A stretch of DNA of 64,000 nucleotides from CAZOOK01 sp964581385. Its GTDB lineage: Bacteria; Pseudomonadota; Gammaproteobacteria; Nevskiales; Nevskiaceae. How positions within the stretch are numbered: position 1 is the stretch's first letter; the number at the start of each line of letters is the position of its first letter. This document shows positions 1 to 6,587 of the stretch, piece after piece. The stretch lies in assembly GCA_964581385.1 (NCBI GenBank), contig CAZOOK010000006.1, positions 124,001-188,000 of the forward strand, read 5' to 3'. Under the pieces are notes generated by a model. That model was given only the letters and a program-made list of their open reading frames with translations. It did not search any database and had not been told where the DNA came from. The translations under genes were made by a program, and so were the position numbers.

Positions 1-1
1 A

Positions 2-250
2 GCCAAAGACGGACGGCGCCGCGCCGCGGTCGAAGTCATGCTGAACACGCCGTTCGTGCAGGAACTGATCCTGACGCGTCGCATCGGCGAAATCCGCGAC
101 GCGATGGCGCAAAGCACTGAGCGTGGCGTGCAATCCTTCGACGAAGCGCTGTTCCGCATGTACAAGGCTGAGATCATCGATCTCGAAGAAACGCTGGCCA
201 ACGCGGATTCCCGCGCCAACCTCGAAGCCAAGATTAACTTTGGAGGGTGA
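2..250 (+). CDS. pilU: Twitching motility ATPase PilU/PilT, C-terminal fragment
   Basis: The reading frame is open at the window edge (codons start at base 2) and gives the last 82 residues of a PilT/PilU-type retraction ATPase, the hexameric cytoplasmic motor that depolymerises type IV pili. Visible family features are AAVEVMLNTP, the GEIRDAMAQSTE helix and the terminal NADSR segment. The Ser-Arg-Ala-Asn-Leu tail fits PilU better than PilT, but the catalytic core lies outside the window, so the choice between the two is an inference. The stop codon lies in the left arm of a strong hairpin. Confidence 0.85.
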   Translation, partial: AKDGRRRAAVEVMLNTPFVQELILTRRIGEIRDAMAQSTERGVQSFDEALFRMYKAEIIDLEETLANADSRANLEAKINFGG

Positions 251-310
251 AACCACGCGCTTCGCGAGCATGCTCGCGGCGTGGTTTCACGCCCGGCCAC
301 GCTGGCCGGG
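247..310. other. Two tandem stem-loops between pilU and rplM
   Basis: An 11-bp perfect inverted repeat (GTGAAACCACG at 247-257, CGTGGTTTCAC at 280-290) encloses the inner palindrome CGCGAGCATGCTCGCG. A second perfect 8-bp hairpin (CCCGGCCA/TGGCCGGG) follows at 292-310. No T tract follows either, so these may be RNA-stabilising or factor-dependent termination structures rather than a classical terminator. The rest of the 251-515 gap shows no gene; the rplM promoter and leader must lie there. Confidence 0.6.
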
Positions 311-515
311 CCGGGGGTTGGAGAACCACCGAACTCGCGCCAGGGATGGCAGGCATAATCTTCCTAACGAAGCACTGCTCGCGGCTAATTTCGTCGTAAT
401 CCTGACCTAAGCTTGCACCGCTAGCCCGCGAAGACTAAAATCCGCGCTCTTTTGAAGTAGTTTGGCCATCGTTGCAGGCCGGCTACCGAACTATAACTAC
501 CGATAGAGCAGGATC

Positions 516-950
516 ATGAAGACCTTTTTCGCCAACGGCGAGACCGTTAAGCGCGACTGGATCGTCGTCGATGCGACTGGCGCCACGCTGGGCCGTCTCG
601 CGTCCGAAGTCGCCCGCCGCTTGCGCGGCAAGCACAAACCCGAATTCACGCCGCATGTGGACACTGGCGATTACGTGATCGTAATCAACGCAGCCAAGAT
701 CCACACCACCGGCAATAAGCTCCAGGGCAAGATCTACTGGCGCCACACGGAATATCCGGGTGGCATCAAGTCGACGACGCTCGGCAAGATGCTTGATGAG
801 CATCCGGAGCGCGTTATCGAGAAGGCAATCAAGGGCATGTTGCCCAAAGGCCCGCTGGGTTACGCACAGTTCCGCAAACTCAAGGTCTACGCCGGTGCCG
901 AGCATCCGCACACTGCGCAGCAGCCCAAAGTCCTGACGATCCAAGGTTAA
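516..950 (+). CDS. rplM: 50S ribosomal protein L13
   Basis: At 144 residues it matches the usual L13 length of about 142. L13 is an early-assembling 23S rRNA-binding protein of the large subunit. Diagnostic stretches are RDWIVVDATGATLGRLASE, RRLRGKHKPEFTPHVDTGD, KGMLPKGPLGYAQFRKLKVY and the AEHPHTAQQP tail. The ATG at 516 follows an A/G-rich stretch (gagcagg). It is three bases upstream of rpsI, the conserved bicistronic rplM-rpsI operon. Confidence 0.98.
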   Translation: MKTFFANGETVKRDWIVVDATGATLGRLASEVARRLRGKHKPEFTPHVDTGDYVIVINAAKIHTTGNKLQGKIYWRHTEYPGGIKSTTLGKMLDEHPERVIEKAIKGMLPKGPLGYAQFRKLKVYAGAEHPHTAQQPKVLTIQG

Positions 951-953
951 CGA

Positions 954-1361
954 ATGCCCACGCTCAAGCAACCCGCCGACCAGAAGTACGGCACCGGCCG
1001 CCGCAAGACTGCCGCCGCGCGCGTTTTCCTGCGCCCCGGCAAAGGCGAAATCTCGATCAACGGCAAGACCGTCGAAGCCTATTTCGGCCGTGAAACCTCG
1101 CGCATGCTGGTGCGCCAGCCGCTCGAGATCGTCGAGTCGATTGATCGTTTCAATATCAAGATTACCGTAGCCGGTGGTGGTCCCAGCGGCCAAGCCGGTG
1201 CAATCCGTCACGGCATTACCCGTGCGCTGATCCAGTATGACGAAGCCATGCGCATACCGCTGCGTGCGGCTGGCCTGGTTACTCGCGACGCACGTGAAGT
1301 CGAGCGTAAAAAGGTCGGTTTGCACAAAGCTCGTCGCGCTCCGCAGTACAGCAAGCGCTGA
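954..1361 (+). CDS. rpsI: 30S ribosomal protein S9
   Basis: A 135-residue S9 homologue; the family is usually 128-130, and the few extra residues are at the N terminus (MPTLKQPADQ). S9 sits in the head of the small subunit, and its basic C-terminal tail reaches the P-site tRNA. Family signatures are YGTGRRKTAAARVFL, GGGPSGQAGAIRHGI and the terminal APQYSKR. It is cotranscribed with rplM, and a strong intrinsic terminator follows at 1371-1406. Confidence 0.98.
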   Translation: MPTLKQPADQKYGTGRRKTAAARVFLRPGKGEISINGKTVEAYFGRETSRMLVRQPLEIVESIDRFNIKITVAGGGPSGQAGAIRHGITRALIQYDEAMRIPLRAAGLVTRDAREVERKKVGLHKARRAPQYSKR

Positions 1362-1370
1362 TTCACGGCA

Positions 1371-1406
1371 AAAGCGCGCGGAACTTTCGAGTACCGCGCG
1401 CTTTTT
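1371..1406 (+). terminator. Intrinsic terminator of rplM-rpsI
   Basis: A GC-rich stem (AAGCGCGCGG paired with CCGCGCGCTT) with a 12-base loop ends in a run of T residues, ten bases past the rpsI stop. Confidence 0.9.
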
Positions 1407-1489
1407 GCTTTTGGTGCTTTCATGCTTCAGGCTTGAACTTTGTCGCCGATGCGTTAGTCTGTGTGCCGCTCCCTGACGGGAATCGTTAT

Positions 1490-1563
1490 TGGGGGATCGT
1501 CTAATGGCAGGACAACAGATTCTGACTCTGTTTATCTAGGTTCGAGTCCTAGTCCCCCAGCCA
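1490..1563 (+). tRNA. tRNA-Gln (anticodon CUG)
   Basis: The 74-nt cloverleaf has acceptor stem TGGGGGA/TCCCCCA, a D arm, anticodon stem ACAGA/TCTGT with loop TTCTGAC (anticodon CTG), T arm CTAGG/CCTAG with TTCGAGT, discriminator G and an encoded CCA. Its 3' half is the integration site of the island that follows. The integration left the tRNA intact because the incoming element carried the same 54 bp. Confidence 0.97.
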
Positions 1564-1564
1564 A
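1511..1564 (+). repeat. attL: direct repeat in tRNA-Gln
   Basis: This 54-bp segment, from the anticodon arm through CCA plus one base, is repeated without mismatch at 23227-23280. The copies diverge immediately outside (g versus t on the left, t versus c on the right). The integrase gene lies directly next to it, as expected for tRNA-targeting tyrosine recombinase elements. Confidence 0.95.
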
Positions 1565-1580
1565 TTTTTTCAAATAGTTA

Positions 1581-1606
1581 GGCCGCTTTTAGCGGCCTTT
1601 ATTTTT
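1581..1606. terminator. Bidirectional-type terminator between tRNA-Gln and integrase
   Basis: Hairpin GGCCGC-tttta-GCGGCC followed by a T-rich tract (tttattttt). The integrase stop codon (complement of 1589-1591) lies in its loop, so it can end both the tRNA transcript and the convergent integrase transcript. Confidence 0.8.
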
Positions 1607-2638
1607 CTCATATTCCGGGCGATTTCTCATATTGGCTAGAGAAACTGGCTTTACCCGGATCTCCCCCACACCAGCTAGATAGCCCTCGGTGGTGGTGATG
1701 CTGCCATGCGCACCCATGCCCTGCGCAGCTTCCGTGCCCTCCGTCTTGGCTTTGAGATTCAATGCAGTGCGACGAATGTCATGCCAAGTTAGGCCGGCCA
1801 CGCCGCAGTGTTCAAAATAGCGGTGATACTTGCTCTGGAAGCTGTTAACCGTATATGGCTGGCCCGCACGATCACCTTTGGTCACGGCAAACAGGTAGAT
1901 GGAGCCGATGCGTTGCCGGCGCGCCAGAACTCGATCAACAGCAGTGCGCAGTTCCGGCGTCCACTCGAAAAGCTGCTCGGCTTCGGTGCTGTTGTCAGTC
2001 TTGCGTGGAACTACACGGATGCCATCGCGTTCAAGTTGCGGCTTGGTGAGATTGAGCATGTCGGATTCACGCATGCCAGTGAGCAAGGTCAATTCCACCA
2101 TGTCGGCGTCCACGCAGTCACGGGCAGTACCATCCTCATGGTGGAGAAGCGCATAGATTTCATGCGGCCTAGCGATCCGTTTTCGCTTCTTCTCGTGGTT
2201 TCGCTGGATGCCGGCTGCCGGATTTGGAAGGTTGATCCAGCCCCTGCGGCGGGCGATTTCCCAGGCTGCTGAAAAGAATGCAATTTCACGATTGGCAGCG
2301 ACCTTTGCCGCGCGCGTTTCTAGGTATTGCGCAATGTGGCGCGGTTCGACATCGCAGGGTATGAATCCAGCGAAAGCAGTCGCTAAATTGGTTCTGGCTC
2401 TGCCGAATTCACGGATGGTTCCTGGTTTCAGATCCTTGACCATGACGGCCAAGGAGTTCTCAAGGAGCTGCGCTACGGTTGCCGCGCCGTCGCTTAATCC
2501 TTCCAGATCGCGCCATCGCATCAGGGCCTGTACGTAGTCGCTGCCGAGCGGAGTCCAGTTGCCAACGTAATAATACCGGCCACTTTTCATACGCATCCTC
2601 GGAGGAAGATGTTTGTTGGTGGTTTTGTGACGACCCAT
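1589..2638 (-). CDS. int: Tyrosine recombinase / integrase
   Basis: A 349-residue phage-type integrase that would catalyse recombination between the tRNA-Gln attB and the island. An N-terminal Arg/Lys-rich DNA-binding arm (RHKTTNKHLPPRMRMKSGRYYY) precedes a core-binding SAM-like domain (about 55-140) and the catalytic domain. Catalytic residues are R190 (TGMRES), H286 and R289 (HDIRR), H311 (AHGS) and the nucleophile Y320 (TTEGY). It is complete and apparently functional. Its start overlaps the stop of the DUF4224 gene by one base (TGATG), indicating translational coupling. Transcription runs toward the tRNA. Confidence 0.95.
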   Translation of the reverse strand: MGRHKTTNKHLPPRMRMKSGRYYYVGNWTPLGSDYVQALMRWRDLEGLSDGAATVAQLLENSLAVMVKDLKPGTIREFGRARTNLATAFAGFIPCDVEPRHIAQYLETRAAKVAANREIAFFSAAWEIARRRGWINLPNPAAGIQRNHEKKRKRIARPHEIYALLHHEDGTARDCVDADMVELTLLTGMRESDMLNLTKPQLERDGIRVVPRKTDNSTEAEQLFEWTPELRTAVDRVLARRQRIGSIYLFAVTKGDRAGQPYTVNSFQSKYHRYFEHCGVAGLTWHDIRRTALNLKAKTEGTEAAQGMGAHGSITTTEGYLAGVGEIRVKPVSLANMRNRPEYEKNKGR

Positions 2639-2838
2639 CAGTGCAGAGCTGTCAGATTCAGTTCTCGGGTTCGCCGACTGCCAGATAGCATTTGTCGCTC
2701 GACTTCAGCGACCAATACCTTAGGCCGACCACTGGCGCCTACTTCAAATTTAAAGCCGTGTTTTGTTAGCCATCGAATCTGCGCGGCAGACGCCTGTAGG
2801 TCGGTGAGGTCGCGGAGCTGGTCGTGTGTCATGAACAT
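2638..2838 (-). CDS. DUF4224 family protein, possible excisionase-like accessory
   Basis: This 66-residue basic protein matches the DUF4224 pattern seen in small genes directly upstream of phage integrases: LRDLTDLQASAAQIRWL, HGFKFEV and a GRPKVLV core. The protein looks like a short winged-helix DNA-binding fold and may act as a recombination directionality factor. The position supports this: it is immediately upstream of int and translationally coupled to it. The family name is recognised from sequence pattern; the excisionase role is an inference. Confidence 0.8.
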   Translation of the reverse strand: MFMTHDQLRDLTDLQASAAQIRWLTKHGFKFEVGASGRPKVLVAEVERQMLSGSRRTRELNLTALH

Positions 2839-3068
2839 GGCCGTCTACCCACCCCGAATTCGACGGATGACACGCCTGCTGCATTTGTCGTTCTGAGATC
2901 GTAGCAATGCCGTGTTTGTTGCCGGCGCGGCACGATTGCCAAGTCCGTTGGTTGATCCAGACGGCCGAGGTGAAAGCCGCCGGTTTTATCGCCGGTCAAT
3001 GCAACGCTAGCAACATGGGGCGCGGCACTTAAATCCAGACGCAAGTGGTGTTTTTTCAGGATCAGCAT
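2829..3068 (-). CDS. Hypothetical protein upstream of DUF4224
   Basis: A possible 79-residue ORF beginning MLILKKHHLRLDLSA from the ATG at 3068; a TTG three codons upstream also exists. It overlaps the next gene by ten bases, which suggests membership in the integrase operon. No clear Shine-Dalgarno sequence, no recognised domain, and the Arg/Thr-rich C terminus is not obviously protein-like. It could be spurious. Confidence 0.3.
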   Translation of the reverse strand: MLILKKHHLRLDLSAAPHVASVALTGDKTGGFHLGRLDQPTDLAIVPRRQQTRHCYDLRTTNAAGVSSVEFGVGRRPCS

Positions 3069-3191
3069 AGTCAGCAAGAACTGATGATTATGCTTCTATT
3101 ATAGTCACCGCGTATCTTTGTCTATCTATCCATCAAAAATGATTCCAACTTCGGTGAGAAAGGCCAATGTATTCTGATATTAATCTATTGT

Positions 3192-3593
3192 TTAATTAGA
3201 AGAAATTGACTCTGCTAGAGCTTGAAGCATTTTGTGTTGGGCGCCGGTCGCCAGCTTGGGATCGTTAGGGTTTGCTTCCCGGATCGCTTTAATAATCTCG
3301 ATCTCGTTGTTTGTCAGTTGAGGCTGATTCGTGATTCGCTCTAGCAGGGCAAGAAGTTCCGGTCGGTATTCAGTCAGGATGAGCCGCAGGAAGTACAACG
3401 GATCAACATTCAGAGTCTTTGCCAGAACTTCTACTTTATCCATCGGAACCCTGACATGTCCGTACTTCAACATGCTGACCATGTGTGGCTGCTTAAAGCC
3501 GCAGATCCGTGCGATCTCGGCTTGTGTATGGCCGCAGACCTCGATTTGGCGCTGAAGGTAAGTGGCGACGCTGACGGCCTTCATTTTTGGCAT
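3192..3593 (-). CDS. XRE-family helix-turn-helix regulator
   Basis: This 133-residue protein has an N-terminal lambda-repressor-like HTH (about 8-75: VATYLQRQIEVCGHTQAEI, then ICGFKQPHMVSMLK, then VLAKTLNVDPLYF) and a charged C-terminal helix region. The same HTH subtype forms the C-terminal half of the protein at 14301-15065, so the island carries two related regulators. It is transcribed away from the Rep gene, with direct repeats TCAGTATAGC/TCAGTATTAGC in the divergent control region. It likely represses rep and/or itself. Start could be M1 or M4. Confidence 0.88.
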   Translation of the reverse strand: MPKMKAVSVATYLQRQIEVCGHTQAEIARICGFKQPHMVSMLKYGHVRVPMDKVEVLAKTLNVDPLYFLRLILTEYRPELLALLERITNQPQLTNNEIEIIKAIREANPNDPKLATGAQHKMLQALAESISSN

Positions 3594-3786
3594 GTGAGTT
3601 GTAGTGGATCGAACATCGACCGGACACGATGGTGGGTTCTCGGTTTCAGTATAGCAAGGAAAATCAGTATTAGCTGATTACATGTGGTGTTGGAACAGGG
3701 CAATCATGTCCAATTCTGGCATCAGTAAGTGATGACTATAATTAGCGGCGCGAGCAATCAATTCCACAACACCGAGGAGGCAGCAA
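3594..3786. promoter_or_regulatory. Divergent control region between XRE repressor and Rep
   Basis: It contains an imperfect direct repeat, TCAGTATAGC at 3646-3655 and TCAGTATTAGC at 3664-3674, 18 bp apart. The spacing is near two helical turns, as for repressor operators. A strong ribosome-binding site (gaggagg) precedes the rep ATG at 3787. Operator function is inferred. Confidence 0.4.
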
Positions 3787-4782
3787 ATGCAAAAAGAACA
3801 ACATCAATCACGAAAAGAGTTAGAAAAATTCCGGGATGCAGGTGTTCCTCGGATCACACGTCTGCCGAACTACAGCGACTACCGAGTCGAGGTTGTCGTT
3901 GACTGGATCGAATTCAGGATCACTGCAGCCGCGTCGACGAACTTCAATACTGTGCGTAAAGTCGATGGAATCTCGTATGCCGAAGCCTTGAATGAAGGTC
4001 CCGGCAGGTCGGCGACAGAGTTTCTTGTCAAGTGCCAAGACCCCGAGAGCTGGGATCATGTGCAAAAACTCCTGGATCGGATTAGTCGGAAACGCTCCCT
4101 TGCCAGCATCCCGCAGGTTACCGGGATAGAGATCGCTGCCGATTTCTACCATCCGGATCGTGATAAGCGCCTTAAAATGCTCGCTCACCTTTATCACGGC
4201 TGCCGACCGGCTCAGCTACAGAATCACCGGTTTGGCACGAGAATCGAATTCGATGAACCTGACCGAAAATCGAGGGGCTCGGTGTTCGGGGTGGGTGCTT
4301 GGCAACGAGATGTGATTAAGGGCTTTCGCCAAGACGGACTTGCTTGGACCCTCTATATCGGCAACCAGGGCAATCGGAAAAAATGCATAAACGCTGACTC
4401 AATATCGCAGCGATTTTATGACAAGGTCAAAGATCGCCAGGCGCCGTTGCCGCTGGAGCAGTGCCGGGCACGCTACGAGTTAACGCTGCAAGGCCAAGAC
4501 CTCCCGTTCAGTACCCTTAACGAGGTCCGGGAATTCAAGTTCCAGTCGTGCCAGAAGGTGTCGCAGTGGTTCAAATTCCGAAGGCTGGACGATGACCGAC
4601 TCACGGCTCTCAATCCCCTTGCGCGGGTTGGAACTGAGCAGTTGGCGCAAATCGGCGCCAGGCGTCCACGTCGCCGTCCCGGCGGCGGAGCCCGACTATA
4701 TCCAGCGGCGTCCCGCGCCAATGCCGAACTGAACGATCTGTTGTACGAGCGATTGAAGAGCCTGACGAATAGGATGAAGTAG
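3787..4782 (+). CDS. Rolling-circle-type replication initiation protein (Rep_trans-like)
   Basis: A 331-residue protein resembling replication initiation factors of the Rep_trans/filamentous-phage gene II type, which nick the origin and start rolling-circle replication. Recognisable blocks are VVVDWIEFRI near the N terminus, GIEIAADFYHPDRD (about 118-131), TLYIGNQGNRKK, SISQRFYDKVKD (possible catalytic Tyr) and RARYELTLQG. The C terminus is Arg-rich (RRPRRRPGGG). A gaggagg Shine-Dalgarno supports the start. It lies divergent from the XRE repressor at 3192. Its presence in an integrated island suggests an element that replicates after excision. Confidence 0.72.
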   Translation: MQKEQHQSRKELEKFRDAGVPRITRLPNYSDYRVEVVVDWIEFRITAAASTNFNTVRKVDGISYAEALNEGPGRSATEFLVKCQDPESWDHVQKLLDRISRKRSLASIPQVTGIEIAADFYHPDRDKRLKMLAHLYHGCRPAQLQNHRFGTRIEFDEPDRKSRGSVFGVGAWQRDVIKGFRQDGLAWTLYIGNQGNRKKCINADSISQRFYDKVKDRQAPLPLEQCRARYELTLQGQDLPFSTLNEVREFKFQSCQKVSQWFKFRRLDDDRLTALNPLARVGTEQLAQIGARRPRRRPGGGARLYPAASRANAELNDLLYERLKSLTNRMK

Positions 4783-5401
4783 CCGCGGAAGCGAAGGGCG
4801 TAACCGTCGACTGAAACAGGTTTCAGCAGAAATTCCGGAGATTTTCTCCTACGAAATCGATATTTCATGCGGGTTTGCGCCCCTCGCTCTATTAACTACA
4901 TATACAAGCTTCTTATACAGTCTTTAATCACAGGAAGAAGAACAGCCACCTTTAATCAGTTTTCAATCAATCAGAAATCGATTACATGCTGCTTTTCAAT
5001 TTTTTCCCCGCGCCATGCCACACCCACCCTGATCCCAAGTCGATCTTTGTCGTTGATGAAGCTGACGGGAAAATCAACAGAAGTTGAACACTTAAATTGT
5101 CCGCCATGAGCTGGTTCTGAATTTCTGGTTTACTCGGTACCTCGCTCACATTACTACGTTAACGATGTACCGTTTCCCAAGCCCGCAGCTCGCGTATAAC
5201 AGCGCCATCGACGCTAGTTGGTACCACGGGTGCGGGACAAATGCTGGTAGCGTGTTGAGCGCAGCCAGAAGCTCCCTTCAAGGGATACTTGAAAGCTATC
5301 CCGGTCGTTCATCGACGAGTGATACGCTGGCTGGGAGTCGTTCATGTCCGGACGCCAATCGGATTTACCGGCCATCAGACGTGCGTTACGACTGAACCGT
5401 T
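4783..5401. other. Gene-poor stretch after Rep
   Basis: No convincing intact gene. The minus strand from about 5130 to 4980 reads as an open, protein-like stretch (FPVSFINDKDRLGIRV, then VAWRGEKIEKQHVIDF and a stop) without a start codon, so it may be the 3' end of a degraded gene. A rolling-circle origin would be expected near rep, but no clear nick-site hairpin was identified. Confidence 0.4.
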
Positions 5402-5698
5402 CTACTTGCGGCGAGCCTTCTTTTTCGGTACATGCCCATCACCTGGATTGATTCGGCGTCCTTTCATCACCGCAACGGTTCTTCGGACTAATTCGCCAGC
5501 CCCCAGATTCATCGCCTGCTCAAATGCAATCAGAGCAGTAATCGTCGGTTGCCTCGCGGCAGATTCCAGCATGGAAATGTAGCTCGGCTTGAAGTCGGCG
5601 ATTTCTGCCAACGCTTCTTGAGTCAGCTTCGCGTCGAGCCGCGCCTGCTTCAGCGCCATGCCGAAAGCTGTTCCGATCCGGTTCCTTTGAGTTGCCAT
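5402..5698 (-). CDS. XRE-family helix-turn-helix regulator
   Basis: About 98 residues with a canonical XRE HTH near residues 10-68: GMALKQARLDAKLTQEAL, the recognition-helix segment KPSYISMLESAARQPTI, and the helix around FEQAMNLGAGEL. The C terminus is Lys/Arg-rich (HVPKKKARRK). The chosen start is ATG 5698 (MATQRNR); an ATG at 5710 adds four residues, and neither has a strong ribosome-binding site. It is divergent from the zinc-ribbon membrane gene across a near-perfect palindrome at 5738-5759, the probable autoregulatory operator. Confidence 0.88.
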   Translation of the reverse strand: MATQRNRIGTAFGMALKQARLDAKLTQEALAEIADFKPSYISMLESAARQPTITALIAFEQAMNLGAGELVRRTVAVMKGRRINPGDGHVPKKKARRK

Positions 5699-5737
5699 GC
5701 TAGCCAGCATCTGAACTGGCGAGCGTCTGCAACATCC

Positions 5738-5759
5738 ACTATAGTGAAGTCACTGTAGT
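5738..5759. promoter_or_regulatory. Palindromic operator between divergent XRE and zinc-ribbon genes
   Basis: ACTATAGTG-aagt-CACTGTAGT is a 9-bp inverted repeat with one mismatch, centred between two divergent starts. This is the usual geometry of an XRE repressor operator. Confidence 0.65.
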
Positions 5760-5775
5760 TACGGTGTCGCTCGGA

Positions 5776-6180
5776 ATGGCAAAATGTCCGCGCTGTGAGG
5801 GGGCTGATTTCAAGAAAGCATCGCTGGTTTACGCCGAAGGTACCGGAGTGGGGCTCGGAGGAATGATCGGCGGTGCAGGAGCAAACATTGGGATCGGCGT
5901 CAATGTTTCTGCGGCTGCGTTGAGAGCTGGCCCGCCGAAGCGACAAGGTATTCTGTCGATGCTGTTCTGGTTGGCCGTGATTTATGCGAACGGCCTTGTG
6001 TTTATTCCCAGAACCAGCATCTGGTTTGACATATTCGCCTGGGGGTGGCTCGTGATTTCCGTACTTGCCCTCATGTCAGCCCGTTCGGAATACAAAAAAG
6101 CTCATCAGCAGGCGATGGCCGATTACGATGCGATGTTCATGTGCTTGAGATGCGGAACGTTTTCGCGTCAATTTGAATGA
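5776..6180 (+). CDS. Zinc-ribbon membrane protein of unknown function
   Basis: 134 residues from the ATG at 5776 (an in-frame GTG at 5764 is also possible). It begins with a CPRC motif and ends with CLRCG, the two halves of a probable zinc ribbon, flanking a glycine-rich segment (GTGVGLGGMIGGAGANIGIG) and two hydrophobic helices (about 62-80 and 84-104). This looks like a small inner-membrane protein with both termini in the cytoplasm. It is divergent from the XRE gene and probably under its control. No function is known to me. Confidence 0.7.
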   Translation: MAKCPRCEGADFKKASLVYAEGTGVGLGGMIGGAGANIGIGVNVSAAALRAGPPKRQGILSMLFWLAVIYANGLVFIPRTSIWFDIFAWGWLVISVLALMSARSEYKKAHQQAMADYDAMFMCLRCGTFSRQFE

Positions 6181-6368
6181 AAAGCACTCGGTTGCTTGGT
6201 CACCGCAGCCCTTTGACCTGAATGGGCGCTGGCTGAGAACGGATCGCTGGAACGTCAGCCTATCGCTGGAGTGGCCGAAACCTCGGACGGCTGGAACGCA
6301 TCACCGCGTCGCTCAGGAGGCGCTTGCGACCTCCGTGACACCGAATCCAAGGCAACGTAGGAATATCC

Positions 6369-6548
6369 CTACACGGATCGCTTCACTCGCCGATGGCTGA
6401 ATTTTTCGCCGCAGCCCCAGCCGCCATTGGCGACGAACACGCGGTCCGAAACCTGGTAGATGATCCGCACCACTTTTCGGGTGTGGCGAAGTTCGGCAGC
6501 ATTCGCCGTATTAGATATATCAGCTACAACATTCGACAGGGGATTCAC
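6369..6548 (-). CDS. Possible 59-residue small protein divergent from RHS
   Basis: An open frame with a GTG start at 6548 gives a protein-like sequence including VVADISNTANAAELRHTRKV, RIIYQVSDRVFVANGG and WGCGEKFSHRR. No clear Shine-Dalgarno sequence. It lies in the 400-bp control region upstream of the RHS gene and could be a gene, or the 3' end of a degraded one. The remaining bases 6181-6368 hold nothing recognisable. Confidence 0.3.
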   Translation of the reverse strand: MNPLSNVVADISNTANAAELRHTRKVVRIIYQVSDRVFVANGGWGCGEKFSHRRVKRSV

Positions 6549-6587
6549 GTGGAAGAGTGCGGCGTCGGGGCGGTTGGTTTGGTGCGG

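Noticed and set aside
472..497. Possible rplM promoter (TTGCAG ... TATAAC)
   Set aside because: The spacing of 14 bp is too short for a standard -35/-10 pair.
483..1325. 280-residue antisense open frame over rplM-rpsI
   Set aside because: It is the mirror of two highly conserved ribosomal protein genes; the composition follows their codon pattern and no family is recognisable.
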